64,000 nucleotides of DNA from Aquibium oceanicum (lineage in GTDB: Bacteria; Pseudomonadota; Alphaproteobacteria; Rhizobiales; Rhizobiaceae): contig NZ_CP018171.1 of NCBI RefSeq assembly GCF_001889605.1, forward strand, positions 3,990,501 through 4,054,500, written 5' to 3'. This document shows, in pieces, positions 1 to 8,521 of this stretch. Each line of letters starts with the position of its first letter. The stretch's first letter is position 1. Below the pieces are notes generated by a model. The model did no database searches. It saw nothing but the letters and a program-made list of their open reading frames with translations, and had not been told where the DNA came from. Both the position numbers and the translations under genes were made by a program.

Positions 1-228
1 TCGATCCCTCTCCTGATGGATCGGGAGATCGATTTCGTCACCGCGATGATCACCAGCGTGAGGACCGTACTGACGAGCCCGGTTCCCATGATCGGGTGGG
101 GTCTCGTGGTCACCCTCGCGGTCCTGCTTGCCTGTGCGCCCTTCTTCCTCGGCTTGCTGATCGTGCTGCCGGTACTCGGCCATGCGACCTGGCACCTTTA
201 CCGGCGGGCCGTGCTGCCGGCGGCGTGA
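1..228 (+). CDS. DUF2189 membrane protein, 3' end only
   Basis: The reading frame is open from the first base of the window, so only the last 75 residues of the protein are present and the true start lies upstream. The visible part has a hydrophobic stretch (about residues 32-59) ending in LPVLGHATWHLYRRAV, the C-terminal signature of DUF2189 integral membrane proteins of alphaproteobacteria. The function of that family is unknown. The next gene is convergent and ends 6 bases away, so nothing about an operon can be read from this side. Confidence 0.75.
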   Translation, partial: SIPLLMDREIDFVTAMITSVRTVLTSPVPMIGWGLVVTLAVLLACAPFFLGLLIVLPVLGHATWHLYRRAVLPAA

Positions 229-234
229 GAAAGG

Positions 235-1407
235 TTAGCGGGGCTTCCACCGGACCGGCAGGTTGAGAATTCCACGGAACGCCCAGCCGCCGATCCGCAC
301 CTGTGCGCCTTCCTCGATCTGAAGCCCGCGAAGCCGGCCGAACAGCTTCGGCAGCGCAACCTCGGCCACCATGCAGCGTGAGGCCCATGCACCGGCGCAG
401 AAATGCGGACCGGCGCCGAAGGCGATCGACTTGGATGTGGCGCGCGACACGTCGAACCGGTCAGGATCGATAAAATGCGCTTCGTCGCGGTTGGCGGAGC
501 CGAACATGAAGAAGACGCGGTCCTCCGGCTCGAAGGTGATGTCGCCGTAGCGATGCCGGACTGCGACACGGCGCGGCGACATGCCGATCGGGGCAAGCCA
601 TCGGCAATATTCGTCGAAGACCTGCATCCAGCTCGCCTCGCCCGCCTCCACCCTCGCCCGCTCCGACGGATGGGTCAGCAGCGCCCAGACCGCACCTGCA
701 ATGGCATCGCGCGGTTCGTTCTGGCCACCGCTGATGGCGAGCTTCACGTTCGCGCGCACGCTCTCCATCGGCATCCCGCCGTCCAGCATGACGCTGAGCA
801 GGCTCGCATTCGGGGCGGCACGCACGACCGGCACCATGTCGTCGATCGCCGAGTCTATGCCCGACGTCGCCGAGTGGCAGCGCGCCTCGACCGCCGGATC
901 GCCGGCGTAGTTGGCGATACCGTCGATCATCGCCTGCGACCAGGCATCCATGTCCTGGGATCGCATGTTGACGAGCCCGGTCAGCGACTTCAGGCATTCG
1001 GCGGAGAACCGCAGTGCGAAATCCTTGACGAGGTCCGCCCCGGCCCGCGGATCCAGTTCGTCGAGGACCGTATCCGCATGCGCCTCGAACGTCTGTTTCC
1101 AGACGTCGCGCACGGTCTTCGGCGACACCGACGGAAAGATCGCGCGGCGCTCGGACAGATGCGCGTCGCCATCCTTGCGCATCATGTTGTGGCCCATTAG
1201 CCGGTTCATCAGACCGCCCGGCTGGTGCGAGGAGAAGACGGCGACATTCTTCTCGCAGACGAAGATGTCGTCTCGCCGCGAAAACAGCGTGGCGCCGAGT
1301 TGCGGCACGAACGCTATCGGCGCGCTTTCGCGCATCCGTGCAAGGTCAGGATAGGGATTGCGCCAGAAGGCGGCCGGATCGATTTCGTAGCGCGGCGCGT
1401 CCGACAT
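235..1407 (-). CDS. Cytochrome P450
   Basis: A soluble bacterial P450 of 390 residues, a usual length for class I enzymes, with no membrane anchor; it would take electrons from a ferredoxin that is not encoded nearby. The heme loop FGAGPHFCAG is at 330-339 with the thiolate Cys337, and the K-helix ExxR motif is EYCR at 266-269. The I-helix reads SGGQNEPRD (226-234), so the usual acid-Thr pair is Glu-Pro here. The ATG follows a strong GGAGGAG. It is the last of three minus-strand genes (SDR, SLC13 permease, P450) with 66-78 base gaps, which may form one transcript for uptake and oxidation of an unknown small carboxylic or terpenoid substrate. The substrate cannot be told from sequence. Confidence 0.93.
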   Translation of the reverse strand: MSDAPRYEIDPAAFWRNPYPDLARMRESAPIAFVPQLGATLFSRRDDIFVCEKNVAVFSSHQPGGLMNRLMGHNMMRKDGDAHLSERRAIFPSVSPKTVRDVWKQTFEAHADTVLDELDPRAGADLVKDFALRFSAECLKSLTGLVNMRSQDMDAWSQAMIDGIANYAGDPAVEARCHSATSGIDSAIDDMVPVVRAAPNASLLSVMLDGGMPMESVRANVKLAISGGQNEPRDAIAGAVWALLTHPSERARVEAGEASWMQVFDEYCRWLAPIGMSPRRVAVRHRYGDITFEPEDRVFFMFGSANRDEAHFIDPDRFDVSRATSKSIAFGAGPHFCAGAWASRCMVAEVALPKLFGRLRGLQIEEGAQVRIGGWAFRGILNLPVRWKPR

Positions 1408-1473
1408 GGTCTCCTCCCGGTCGCCAGATCACCAGCACCGGGAGACGAACGCAAGGACGGAGTTCGCTCGCGG

Positions 1474-3246
1474 TCAGAGGGGCCAGAAGAAGAGGATGGC
1501 AGGAACCGAGACGGCGATGATGATGGCCTCCAGCGGCAGGCCCATGCGCCAGTAGTCGCCGAAGCGGTAGCCGCCCGGGCCCATGATGATGGTGTTGTTC
1601 TTGTGGCCGATCGGCGTGAGGAAGGCGCAGGAGGCAGCGACCGCCACGCCCATCAGGAACGGATCGGGCGACACCTCGATCGAATTCGCCACGCCGACCG
1701 CGATGGGAGCCGCGATCAGCGCGGTCGCCACGTTGTTGAGGAAGTCGGACAGCGTCATGGTAACGATCATCAGGACGGCGAGGATCGCCCAGGCCGGCAG
1801 GAAAGAGGTCTGCGCGACGATTGCGTTCGCAATTAGCGCGGTACCGCCCGAATCCTCAAGCGCCAATCCGATGGGGATCAGCGAGGCGAGCAGCACGATC
1901 ACCGGCCATTCGACGGAATCGTAGACTTCCCGCGGCCCCACGATGTTGAAGATCGCGTAGAAACCGACTGCCGCCGCAAGCCCGATCGCCAGCGGCACGA
2001 AGCCGATTACCGCAGCCGCGATCGCAGCCACGAAGATGCCGATGGCGAGCAGCGCCTTGCCGCGCTGGATGACGGTGTGGCTGCGCTCGGCGAGCGGCAG
2101 CACGCCCATCCACTCGGCGGCCTGAGAGACGCGGCTGGCGGGGCCGATGAGCAGCAGCACATCGCCCGGCCTGATCTGCACGCCGCGCACCCGCTCCCGG
2201 AAGCGCTTGCCCTGGCGCGAAATGCCGAGCAGCGATACGCCCTGACGGGTGAGAAGCCGCATGCCGTCGGCTGTGCGCCCGACTGCGCGGGCACCGTCCG
2301 GCACGATCGTCTCCACGAGCGACAGCGATTTGCTCGTCAGGCCCTCATCCTTGTTTTCCGACGCGATCTCGAGCTTGGCAGCGCCGATGAAGGCTTCGAT
2401 GGCCTTGGGATCGCCTTCCAGCACCAGCCGGTCGCTCTCGCGAATCTCGTCGCTGAGCGCGAAGCCCGGCAGCCGCCTGCCGTTCCTGACCAGCCCGAGG
2501 ATCGTCACGTCCTGCTCACCCGCCATATCGACCATGTCGCGCGGCGTTTTGCCGATCCATTCCGATTCCTCGGGAACATCGGCTTCCGCGACGAAAATGC
2601 CGCCCGTGCCTTCCACGATCGGGGTCGCCTTCTGCGCATGCTGGGGGATGAAGCGCCATCCCACCGTCGCCACGAAGGCGATACCGGCCACCGCGCAGAT
2701 GAGGCCGACTGGCGAGAAGTCGAACATGGAGAAGGGTTCTCCGAAGGCCCGGTCCCGGTACTGCGCGATGACGATGTTCGGCGGCGTGCCGATCAGCGTG
2801 ATCATGCCGCCGAGGATGGTGGCGAAGGACAGCGGCATGAGCGACAGGGAGACCGGTCGCTCGGCCTTGCGTGCCGTCTCAAGGTCGAGGTTCATGAGGA
2901 TGACGAGGGCGGCGACGTTGTTGATGATGGCCGAGAGGGCAGCACCGACGACGGCCATTATGCCGATATGGGCCGACAGCGAGCGGCCCTTGTCCACCAC
3001 GTATTGCGCGATGAACTCGACTGCTCCCGAATTCATCATCGCCCGCGAGACGATCAGCACGAGCGCGATGATGACGACTGCCTCGTGCCCGAACCCGACG
3101 AAAGCCTCTTCCGGCGGAATCACCCCTGCCGCGACTCCGATGACGAGTGCGCCGAACGCGACCAGATCGTAGCGGACGCGGCCCCACACCAGCATCGCGA
3201 AGACTGCACCGAGCAGCCCGAACAGGAACATCTGCTCGAATGTCAT
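1474..3246 (-). CDS. SLC13/DASS-family permease with two RCK_C domains
   Basis: An inner-membrane transporter of 590 residues. It has two hydrophobic halves (about 1-200 and 395-590) separated by a soluble insert of roughly 190 residues containing two TrkA-C/RCK_C modules (about 215-290 and 305-385). The first half carries the SLC13 signature GTPPNIV (153-159), and the second half the matching region near HKNNTIIMGP. Family members move dicarboxylates, citrate, sulfate or other anions with cations; the RCK_C insert type is common in bacteria and its substrate is usually unknown. Starts at an ATG with a G-rich Shine-Dalgarno. It lies between the SDR and P450 genes on the same strand and may import their substrate. 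Confidence 0.9.
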   Translation of the reverse strand: MTFEQMFLFGLLGAVFAMLVWGRVRYDLVAFGALVIGVAAGVIPPEEAFVGFGHEAVVIIALVLIVSRAMMNSGAVEFIAQYVVDKGRSLSAHIGIMAVVGAALSAIINNVAALVILMNLDLETARKAERPVSLSLMPLSFATILGGMITLIGTPPNIVIAQYRDRAFGEPFSMFDFSPVGLICAVAGIAFVATVGWRFIPQHAQKATPIVEGTGGIFVAEADVPEESEWIGKTPRDMVDMAGEQDVTILGLVRNGRRLPGFALSDEIRESDRLVLEGDPKAIEAFIGAAKLEIASENKDEGLTSKSLSLVETIVPDGARAVGRTADGMRLLTRQGVSLLGISRQGKRFRERVRGVQIRPGDVLLLIGPASRVSQAAEWMGVLPLAERSHTVIQRGKALLAIGIFVAAIAAAVIGFVPLAIGLAAAVGFYAIFNIVGPREVYDSVEWPVIVLLASLIPIGLALEDSGGTALIANAIVAQTSFLPAWAILAVLMIVTMTLSDFLNNVATALIAAPIAVGVANSIEVSPDPFLMGVAVAASCAFLTPIGHKNNTIIMGPGGYRFGDYWRMGLPLEAIIIAVSVPAILFFWPL

Positions 3247-3324
3247 GCGATGGATTTCCCCCGAATTGCCCCGCCTAACGCCAACACCCGGCGCGGGTTC
3301 CGACCCTGTCCTGCGGCAGACTGA

Positions 3325-4071
3325 TCAGATGCAGCGCCCGCCGTCCACCTCCAGCGCGATGCCGGTGATGAATTCGGCCTCGTCGGAGGCGAGCCACAGC
3401 GCGGCGTTGGCGACGTCGAGCGGTGTCGAGAGCCGGCCGAGCGGGATCGATGCCCGGAACTGCGCGCGCTTCTCCGGCGTGTCCTCGCCCATGAACTGCG
3501 CCAGCATTCCGGTTTCTCCTGCGACGGGGCACAGGCAGTTCACACGGATCTTCTGCGGTGCGAGTTCCACCGCCATCGACTTCGTCGCGGTGATCGCCCA
3601 GCCCTTGGAGGCGTTGTACCAGACGAGGCCGGGACGCGGCCGCAACCCCGCTGTGGAGGCCGTGGTTATGATCGACCCGCCGCCCTGCTCCTTCATGATC
3701 GGCACGACGGCCAGAGCGGTCAGATAGATCGCCTTCATGTTGACGGAGCCGATCAGGTCGAAGGTCGGCTCGTCGACGGTGAGCATGTCCTGGTTGCGGT
3801 GGGTGAAGCCGGCGTTGTTGACCATGATGTCGATGCGCCCGAACCGCTCCATGGCGGCGGCGACCATCGCGTCGATGTCGGCCTTGATGGAGACGTCGGC
3901 GGTCACGGGAAGTGCCGCCTCGCCGATCTCCGCCGCGACGCGCTCCGCGCCCTTGGAATTCAGGTCGGCGACGACGACCCTGGCACCCTCCTCGGCAAAC
4001 CGCTTCGCCATGCCTTCGCCGAAACCCGACGCGCCGCCGGTGATGACGGCGACCTTGTCTTTCAGACGCAC
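3325..4071 (-). CDS. Short-chain dehydrogenase/reductase (SDR)
   Basis: A classical SDR of 248 residues, NAD(P)-dependent and cytoplasmic. The cofactor motif TGGASGFG is at 11-18, NNAG at 85-88, and the catalytic tetrad is Asn111, Ser139, Tyr152 and Lys156. The C-terminal VDGGRCI is also family-typical. An acidic Asp36 after the second beta strand suggests preference for NAD over NADP. The start is GTG, chosen because GGGGAGGA lies 8 bases upstream. It is the first gene of the probable SDR-permease-P450 group, so it may oxidise or reduce an alcohol made or used in that pathway. The exact substrate is not recognisable. Confidence 0.92.
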   Translation of the reverse strand: MRLKDKVAVITGGASGFGEGMAKRFAEEGARVVVADLNSKGAERVAAEIGEAALPVTADVSIKADIDAMVAAAMERFGRIDIMVNNAGFTHRNQDMLTVDEPTFDLIGSVNMKAIYLTALAVVPIMKEQGGGSIITTASTAGLRPRPGLVWYNASKGWAITATKSMAVELAPQKIRVNCLCPVAGETGMLAQFMGEDTPEKRAQFRASIPLGRLSTPLDVANAALWLASDEAEFITGIALEVDGGRCI

Positions 4072-4126
4072 CTGTCGATTCCTCCCCTTGCGATGTCTTC
4101 CGTTAGTCGACCACCGGCCCGAATCT

Positions 4127-4339
4127 CTAGAGATCTTCAGGCTTCAAGCCCGTGTGTCGAGCGATGCGCCCGAGCATCCTTGGACCTATCTCCTCGCGAT
4201 CGTGGAATGCGAAGACGTAGTTGGGCCAGCCATCCCTTGCGAGTACGCGATGTGATCCAACCTGGCGCTTGACCGCCCATCCTATGCGCTCGAGAGAGGC
4301 CAGCACGCGCCGGGCTCGGGTTGATCGCCACTGGCTCAT
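4127..4339 (-). CDS. hicA: HicA-family mRNA interferase toxin
   Basis: A 70-residue protein with the double-stranded-RNA-binding-like HicA fold. It contains the GSH motif (28-30) whose His30 is the catalytic residue in HicA toxins, and the ending GRIARHTGLKPEDL typical of the family. HicA toxins cleave mRNA in a translation-independent way. The ATG overlaps the stop of the upstream antitoxin-like gene by 4 bases (ATGA), so the two are translationally coupled. The order is antitoxin first, the reverse of the canonical hicAB order. Assignment by motif is good; toxicity is inferred. Confidence 0.85.
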   Translation of the reverse strand: MSQWRSTRARRVLASLERIGWAVKRQVGSHRVLARDGWPNYVFAFHDREEIGPRMLGRIARHTGLKPEDL

Positions 4340-4539
4340 GCCGCAACGACGAAAAGCTCTCCAACCTCAGGCACCGTCTCGCCATGTTCGATGCGGTCGG
4401 CCAACGTCCTTAATGCGAGGACCTCGACTTTGCCGCGCGCCTCTTCCCGGCTCGAGCCGTAAGCCATGACGCCGGGCAGGCTCGCAATCTCGGCGATCCA
4501 GCGACCATCTTCTTCCCGTTCGAACTCGATTCGCAGCAT
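4336..4539 (-). CDS. hicB: HicB-family antitoxin (short form)
   Basis: A 67-residue protein with the partial RNase-H-like HicB fold, seen in FEREEDGRWIAEI, then LPGV and the EEA motif. HicB proteins bind and neutralise HicA. This one ends right after the fold and has no C-terminal ribbon-helix-helix or Xre DNA-binding domain, so it may not repress its own promoter in the usual way. It overlaps hicA by 4 bases. The 120 bases upstream, before the convergent-side end of the aldehyde dehydrogenase gene, should hold its promoter; no clear operator is visible there. Confidence 0.83.
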   Translation of the reverse strand: MLRIEFEREEDGRWIAEIASLPGVMAYGSSREEARGKVEVLALRTLADRIEHGETVPEVGELFVVAA

Positions 4540-4663
4540 GCGGTCGTTCCAATCACTCAGCCGGCGCCGATGTCGGCCTTATCTCTACCAGCAAGCACCG
4601 GCGATTGACCAGCATCGGGGCACCACGCCCTTCCCTCAGATCGAGGTTCAATGCGTCTGCGGC

Positions 4664-6139
4664 TCACCCGTGGTTGAACACGATCGTCTTGGTCGCGCTC
4701 ATGTCGTAGAGTGCCTCGAAGCCCTTTTCGCGGCCATGGCCGGACTTCTTGAATCCGCCGAAGGGCAGTTCGATACCGCCCCCGGCGCCGTAGCCGTTGA
4801 CGAAGACTTGGCCAGCGCGCACGCGCTTGGCGACACGGTGCTGGCGTGCGCCGTCGCGCGTCCAAACGCCGGCGACCAGCCCGAATTCCGTGCCGTTGGC
4901 GATCCGGACCGCGTCCACCTCGTCCTCGAACGGGGTGACGGCCAGGACCGGACCGAACACCTCTTCCTGCGCGATCGCCTTTGCCGGGTCGACCGAGCCG
5001 AAAAGCGCGGGCGCGAAATAGTAGCCTCCGGAGGGAGCGTCGGCGCTGACGGAGCCGCGCGCCAGCACTTCGACACTGGCCTCCTCGGCCGCCGCGACCA
5101 GGCCGGTGACCCGCTCCTTCTGCTTCGGATTGATCAGCGCGCCGAGATCGAGGTCGGCATCGTGCGGTCCGGCGACGAGCTTCGCGAAGCGTTCGGCCAG
5201 GCCGGTGGCGACCTTCTCGTAGATCTCCCGCTGGACCAGCACGCGGCTGCCGGCCGAGCAGGTCTGTCCGCCGTTCTGGATGATCGCGTTGACGAGCACC
5301 GGCATCGCGGCGTCGAGATCGGCGTCGGCGAAGACGATCTGCGGCGACTTTCCGCCCAGTTCCATCGTCACGCCGCGGTTGTTGATCGCCGCCGCCTGCT
5401 GGATCGCGGTTCCCGTCATCGGCGAGCCGGTGAAGGTCACGTAGTCGACCAGCGGGTGGGCGGAAAGCGCGGCGCCCGCGTCGCGCCCGTAGCCGGTGAT
5501 CACGTTGAAGACGCCTTCCGGAATGCCGGCTTCCAGGGCCAGTTCAGCGATGCGGATTGCGGTGAGCGAAGCGTCCTCCGCCGGCTTCACCACGAGCGTG
5601 TTGCCCATGGCGAGTGCGGCGCCGGCGACGCGCGCGAGGATCTGGAGCGGGTAGTTCCAGGGGATGATGCCCGCCACCACGCCGTGCGGCTCGCGAAGCG
5701 TCAGCGCGGTGTAGCCGTCCAGGAAGGGGATCGTGTCGCCGTGGATCTTGTCGCCCGCTCCACCGTAGAACTCGTAGTAGCGCATGGTGGCGGTCACGTC
5801 CGCCCTGCCCTGCCGGATCGGCTTGCCAGTGTCGCGCGATTCCAGCGCGGCCAGTTCATCGCCGTTCTTTTCCACCAGATGAAAGAGCCGGGTGAGGCAG
5901 CGGCCGCGTTCGACCGCGGGCGTGCGGCTCCAGGCGCCGTCGTCGAAGGCCTTGCGCGCGGAACGGACCGCGCGGTCGACGTCTTCCGCGCCGCTCGCGG
6001 GAATGGAGGCGAACACCTTGCCGTCCGAGGGCGACATCACGTCGATGCGCTTGCCGGATGCCGCTTCGACCTGCCGGCCGTCGATGAGGTTCATGAAGGC
6101 CAGGCCCTCCGCCACCGTGCGCGAGAAATGCGTGCCCAT
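4664..6139 (-). CDS. NAD(P)-dependent aldehyde dehydrogenase (betaine-aldehyde-dehydrogenase-like)
   Basis: A full-length ALDH-superfamily enzyme of 491 residues that oxidises an aldehyde to a carboxylate. The catalytic base lies in ELGGKSP (Glu260) and the nucleophile in NGGQTCSAG (Cys294); IPWNYP (about 160) and the closing ELPFGGFKKSGHGRE region are also present. An in-frame GTG three codons upstream is possible, but the ATG was chosen because GGAG sits 8 bases before it. It is divergent from zwf, with 188 bases between the two starts. The overall sequence resembles the betaine aldehyde and gamma-aminobutyraldehyde dehydrogenase branch; the substrate is not certain. Confidence 0.92.
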   Translation of the reverse strand: MGTHFSRTVAEGLAFMNLIDGRQVEAASGKRIDVMSPSDGKVFASIPASGAEDVDRAVRSARKAFDDGAWSRTPAVERGRCLTRLFHLVEKNGDELAALESRDTGKPIRQGRADVTATMRYYEFYGGAGDKIHGDTIPFLDGYTALTLREPHGVVAGIIPWNYPLQILARVAGAALAMGNTLVVKPAEDASLTAIRIAELALEAGIPEGVFNVITGYGRDAGAALSAHPLVDYVTFTGSPMTGTAIQQAAAINNRGVTMELGGKSPQIVFADADLDAAMPVLVNAIIQNGGQTCSAGSRVLVQREIYEKVATGLAERFAKLVAGPHDADLDLGALINPKQKERVTGLVAAAEEASVEVLARGSVSADAPSGGYYFAPALFGSVDPAKAIAQEEVFGPVLAVTPFEDEVDAVRIANGTEFGLVAGVWTRDGARQHRVAKRVRAGQVFVNGYGAGGGIELPFGGFKKSGHGREKGFEALYDMSATKTIVFNHG

Positions 6140-6327
6140 CGAAGCCACTCCAATTGCTTTCCATGATCGCCGCTCTATGCTGCACCGCAGCAGCGGGTGT
6201 CGTCACGGCAAGGTGAAACCCGCGCCGTCCGCACCTGTCAAGTCCGGCGCGGCGGCGCTGGCGGACTGGCATTCCTAAATCGATTAGATTATAGCGGCCG
6301 TGACGAACCCCTCCCGAAAGCGGAGCC

Positions 6328-7800
6328 ATGACGAGCCAGATCATCCCCGTCGAGCCATTCGACTTCATCGCCTTCGGCGGAACCGGCGACCTTGCCGAGC
6401 GCAAGCTGCTGCCTGCGCTCTACCAGCGACAGATCGCCGGGCAGTTCACGGAGCCGACGCGCATCATCGGCGCCTCGCGTTCCAGGCTGAGCAACAAGGA
6501 GTACCGCGAGTTCGCCAAAAAGGCGATCACCGAGCACGTGCCGGAGAAGGACATCCACGCCGACGAACTCGAACGGTTCCTGGCGAGGCTTTCCTACGTC
6601 TCCGTCGATGCTCTCTCCGGCAACGGCTTCGATGCGCTGCGCAAGGCGCTTGGCGAGAGCGAGCGCATCCGCGTCTATTACCTCGCGGTCGCGCCCGCGA
6701 TATTCGGCGACATCTGCCTGAAGCTGAAGGATCACGGGCTCGTCACCGAACAGGCGCGGGTCGTCGTGGAAAAGCCGATCGGCCGGAACCTAGCCTCCGC
6801 GCAGGCTCTGAACGACCAGATCGGCCAGGTCTTCGCCGAGCACCAGATCTTCCGCATCGACCACTATCTCGGCAAGGAGACGGTGCAGAACCTGATGGCC
6901 CTGCGCTTCGCCAATGCCCTCTACGAGCCTTTGTGGAACTCCGCCCACATCGACCACGTGCAGATCACCGTGGCCGAGACCGTCGGGCTCGAGGATCGGG
7001 TCAGTTACTACGACAAGGCCGGCGCGCTGCGCGACATGGTGCAGAACCATATCCTCCAGCTCCTCTGTCTCGTCGCCATGGAGGCACCGTCCAACATGGA
7101 TGCCGACGCGGTGCGCGACGAGAAGCTGAAGGTGCTGCGCTCGCTGAGCCGCATCAACGGCAACGAAGCCAGCAAGCTGACCGTGCGCGGCCAGTACAAG
7201 GCCGGCGCATCGGCCGGCGGCGCGGTGAAAGGCTACGCGGAAGAGCTGCAGAGCGGCGCCAGTCCCACGGAAACCTTCGTCGCGATCAAGGCCGAGATCG
7301 CCAACTGGCGCTGGGCCGGCGTACCGTTCTACCTGCGCACCGGGAAGCGCCTCGCAACCAAGGCTTCCGAGATCGTCATCGAGTTCAAGCCGATCCCGCA
7401 TTCGATCTTCGGCGATCACGCGGGCATGGTCTATGCGAACCAGCTCGTGATCCGGCTGCAGCCGGACGAAGGTGTGAAGCAGTGGATCATGATCAAGGAT
7501 CCAGGGCCGGGTGGCATGCGGCTGCGGCACGTTCCGCTGGACATGAGCTTCGCCCAGTCCTTCGCGGTGCGGAACCCCGACGCCTATGAACGGCTTGTGA
7601 TGGATGTAGTGCGCGGAAACCAGACGCTGTTCATGCGCCGCGACGAGGTCGAGGCCGCCTGGCGGTGGATCGATCCCATCCACGAGGCGTGGGAGGATTC
7701 CGGACAGAGCCCGAACGGCTACACCGCCGGCACATGGGGTCCTTCCGGATCGATCGCGCTGATCGAGAGGGACGGGAGAACCTGGCACGATCCGCAATAG
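6328..7800 (+). CDS. zwf: Glucose-6-phosphate 1-dehydrogenase
   Basis: Oxidises glucose 6-phosphate to 6-phosphogluconolactone, feeding the Entner-Doudoroff and pentose phosphate routes. At 490 residues it matches the family length. The nucleotide-binding motif GGTGDLA is at 17-23, EKP at 148-150, and the substrate-site motif RIDHYLGK at 176-183, followed by the ETVQN continuation. It is the first gene of zwf-pgl-edd, with pgl 13 bases downstream, the usual rhizobial arrangement. The 188-base divergent region upstream has an AT-rich patch around 6271-6292 that likely contains the promoter; no recognised regulator site is visible. Confidence 0.98.
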   Translation: MTSQIIPVEPFDFIAFGGTGDLAERKLLPALYQRQIAGQFTEPTRIIGASRSRLSNKEYREFAKKAITEHVPEKDIHADELERFLARLSYVSVDALSGNGFDALRKALGESERIRVYYLAVAPAIFGDICLKLKDHGLVTEQARVVVEKPIGRNLASAQALNDQIGQVFAEHQIFRIDHYLGKETVQNLMALRFANALYEPLWNSAHIDHVQITVAETVGLEDRVSYYDKAGALRDMVQNHILQLLCLVAMEAPSNMDADAVRDEKLKVLRSLSRINGNEASKLTVRGQYKAGASAGGAVKGYAEELQSGASPTETFVAIKAEIANWRWAGVPFYLRTGKRLATKASEIVIEFKPIPHSIFGDHAGMVYANQLVIRLQPDEGVKQWIMIKDPGPGGMRLRHVPLDMSFAQSFAVRNPDAYERLVMDVVRGNQTLFMRRDEVEAAWRWIDPIHEAWEDSGQSPNGYTAGTWGPSGSIALIERDGRTWHDPQ

Positions 7801-7813
7801 GATAGGAGCGTTC

Positions 7814-8515
7814 TTGTTGAACTGGAAGGAATTCGATTCGCCCGAGGCACTGGCGCAGGCGCAGGCCGATCAGGTCGCCGAGTGGCTGGCCGGGGCCATC
7901 GCCGAGAAGGACGTCGCATCGCTTGCCGTTTCGGGCGGAAAGACGCCTGCGCGGTTCTTCGAGGTCCTTTCGACGCGCCTTCTCGACTGGTCGAAGGTCA
8001 CCGTCACGCTGGTCGACGAACGCTTCGTGCCGCCTTCGTCCGACCGGTCGAACGAGAAGCTGACGCGGGAACACCTGCTGCGCAATGAGGCAGCCAACGC
8101 CCATTTCGTCCCTCTCTATTCCGAGGTGGACACGCCGGAAGCCGCGGCAGAAAAGGCGGAATACCGCTTGGTGGAAGTACCCTTTCCACTGGACGTCGCG
8201 ATCCTGGGAATGGGCACCAATGGCCATACCGCGTCCTTCTTCCCTGACGCCGAAAGTCTTTCCGGCCTTCTGGATCCGAAATCGCCGCAGACCATAATGG
8301 CCGTCCATGCCGCGAGCGCCGAGGAACCGCGTCTCACGCTGACCCTGCCGCGCATCGTCGAAGCGCGCCACCTCCTGCTGCACATCGAAGGCGACGGCAA
8401 GCGGGACGTCTTCGAGCAGGCGATGGCAGCGGGCACACCCGAGCTTCCGATCCGTTTCGTCATGGATGCCGCCAACAGCGAGCCGTTCGTCTACTGGGCA
8501 CCGAACAAAGGATAG
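7814..8515 (+). CDS. pgl: 6-phosphogluconolactonase
   Basis: Hydrolyses 6-phosphogluconolactone to 6-phosphogluconate, the second step of the oxidative glucose route. The protein has 233 residues of the NagB/DevB-type fold, with AVSGGKTP near the start, VDERFVP around 70-76 and GMGTNGHTASFFP around 133-145. The start is a TTG; AGGAG lies 5 bases before it and no ATG fits nearby. It sits between zwf and edd in one transcript, with a 6-base gap to edd. Confidence 0.96.
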   Translation: MLNWKEFDSPEALAQAQADQVAEWLAGAIAEKDVASLAVSGGKTPARFFEVLSTRLLDWSKVTVTLVDERFVPPSSDRSNEKLTREHLLRNEAANAHFVPLYSEVDTPEAAAEKAEYRLVEVPFPLDVAILGMGTNGHTASFFPDAESLSGLLDPKSPQTIMAVHAASAEEPRLTLTLPRIVEARHLLLHIEGDGKRDVFEQAMAAGTPELPIRFVMDAANSEPFVYWAPNKG

Positions 8516-8521
8516 CCAGCG

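Noticed and set aside
4466-6166. A 566-codon open frame opposite the aldehyde dehydrogenase and HicB genes
   Set aside because: Shadow frame of a gene with intact catalytic motifs; no plausible product.
6271-6292. CTAAATCGATTAG in the zwf/aldehyde dehydrogenase promoter region as a HexR-type operator
   Set aside because: It does not match the known HexR pattern and the symmetry is imperfect; better read as AT-rich promoter sequence.
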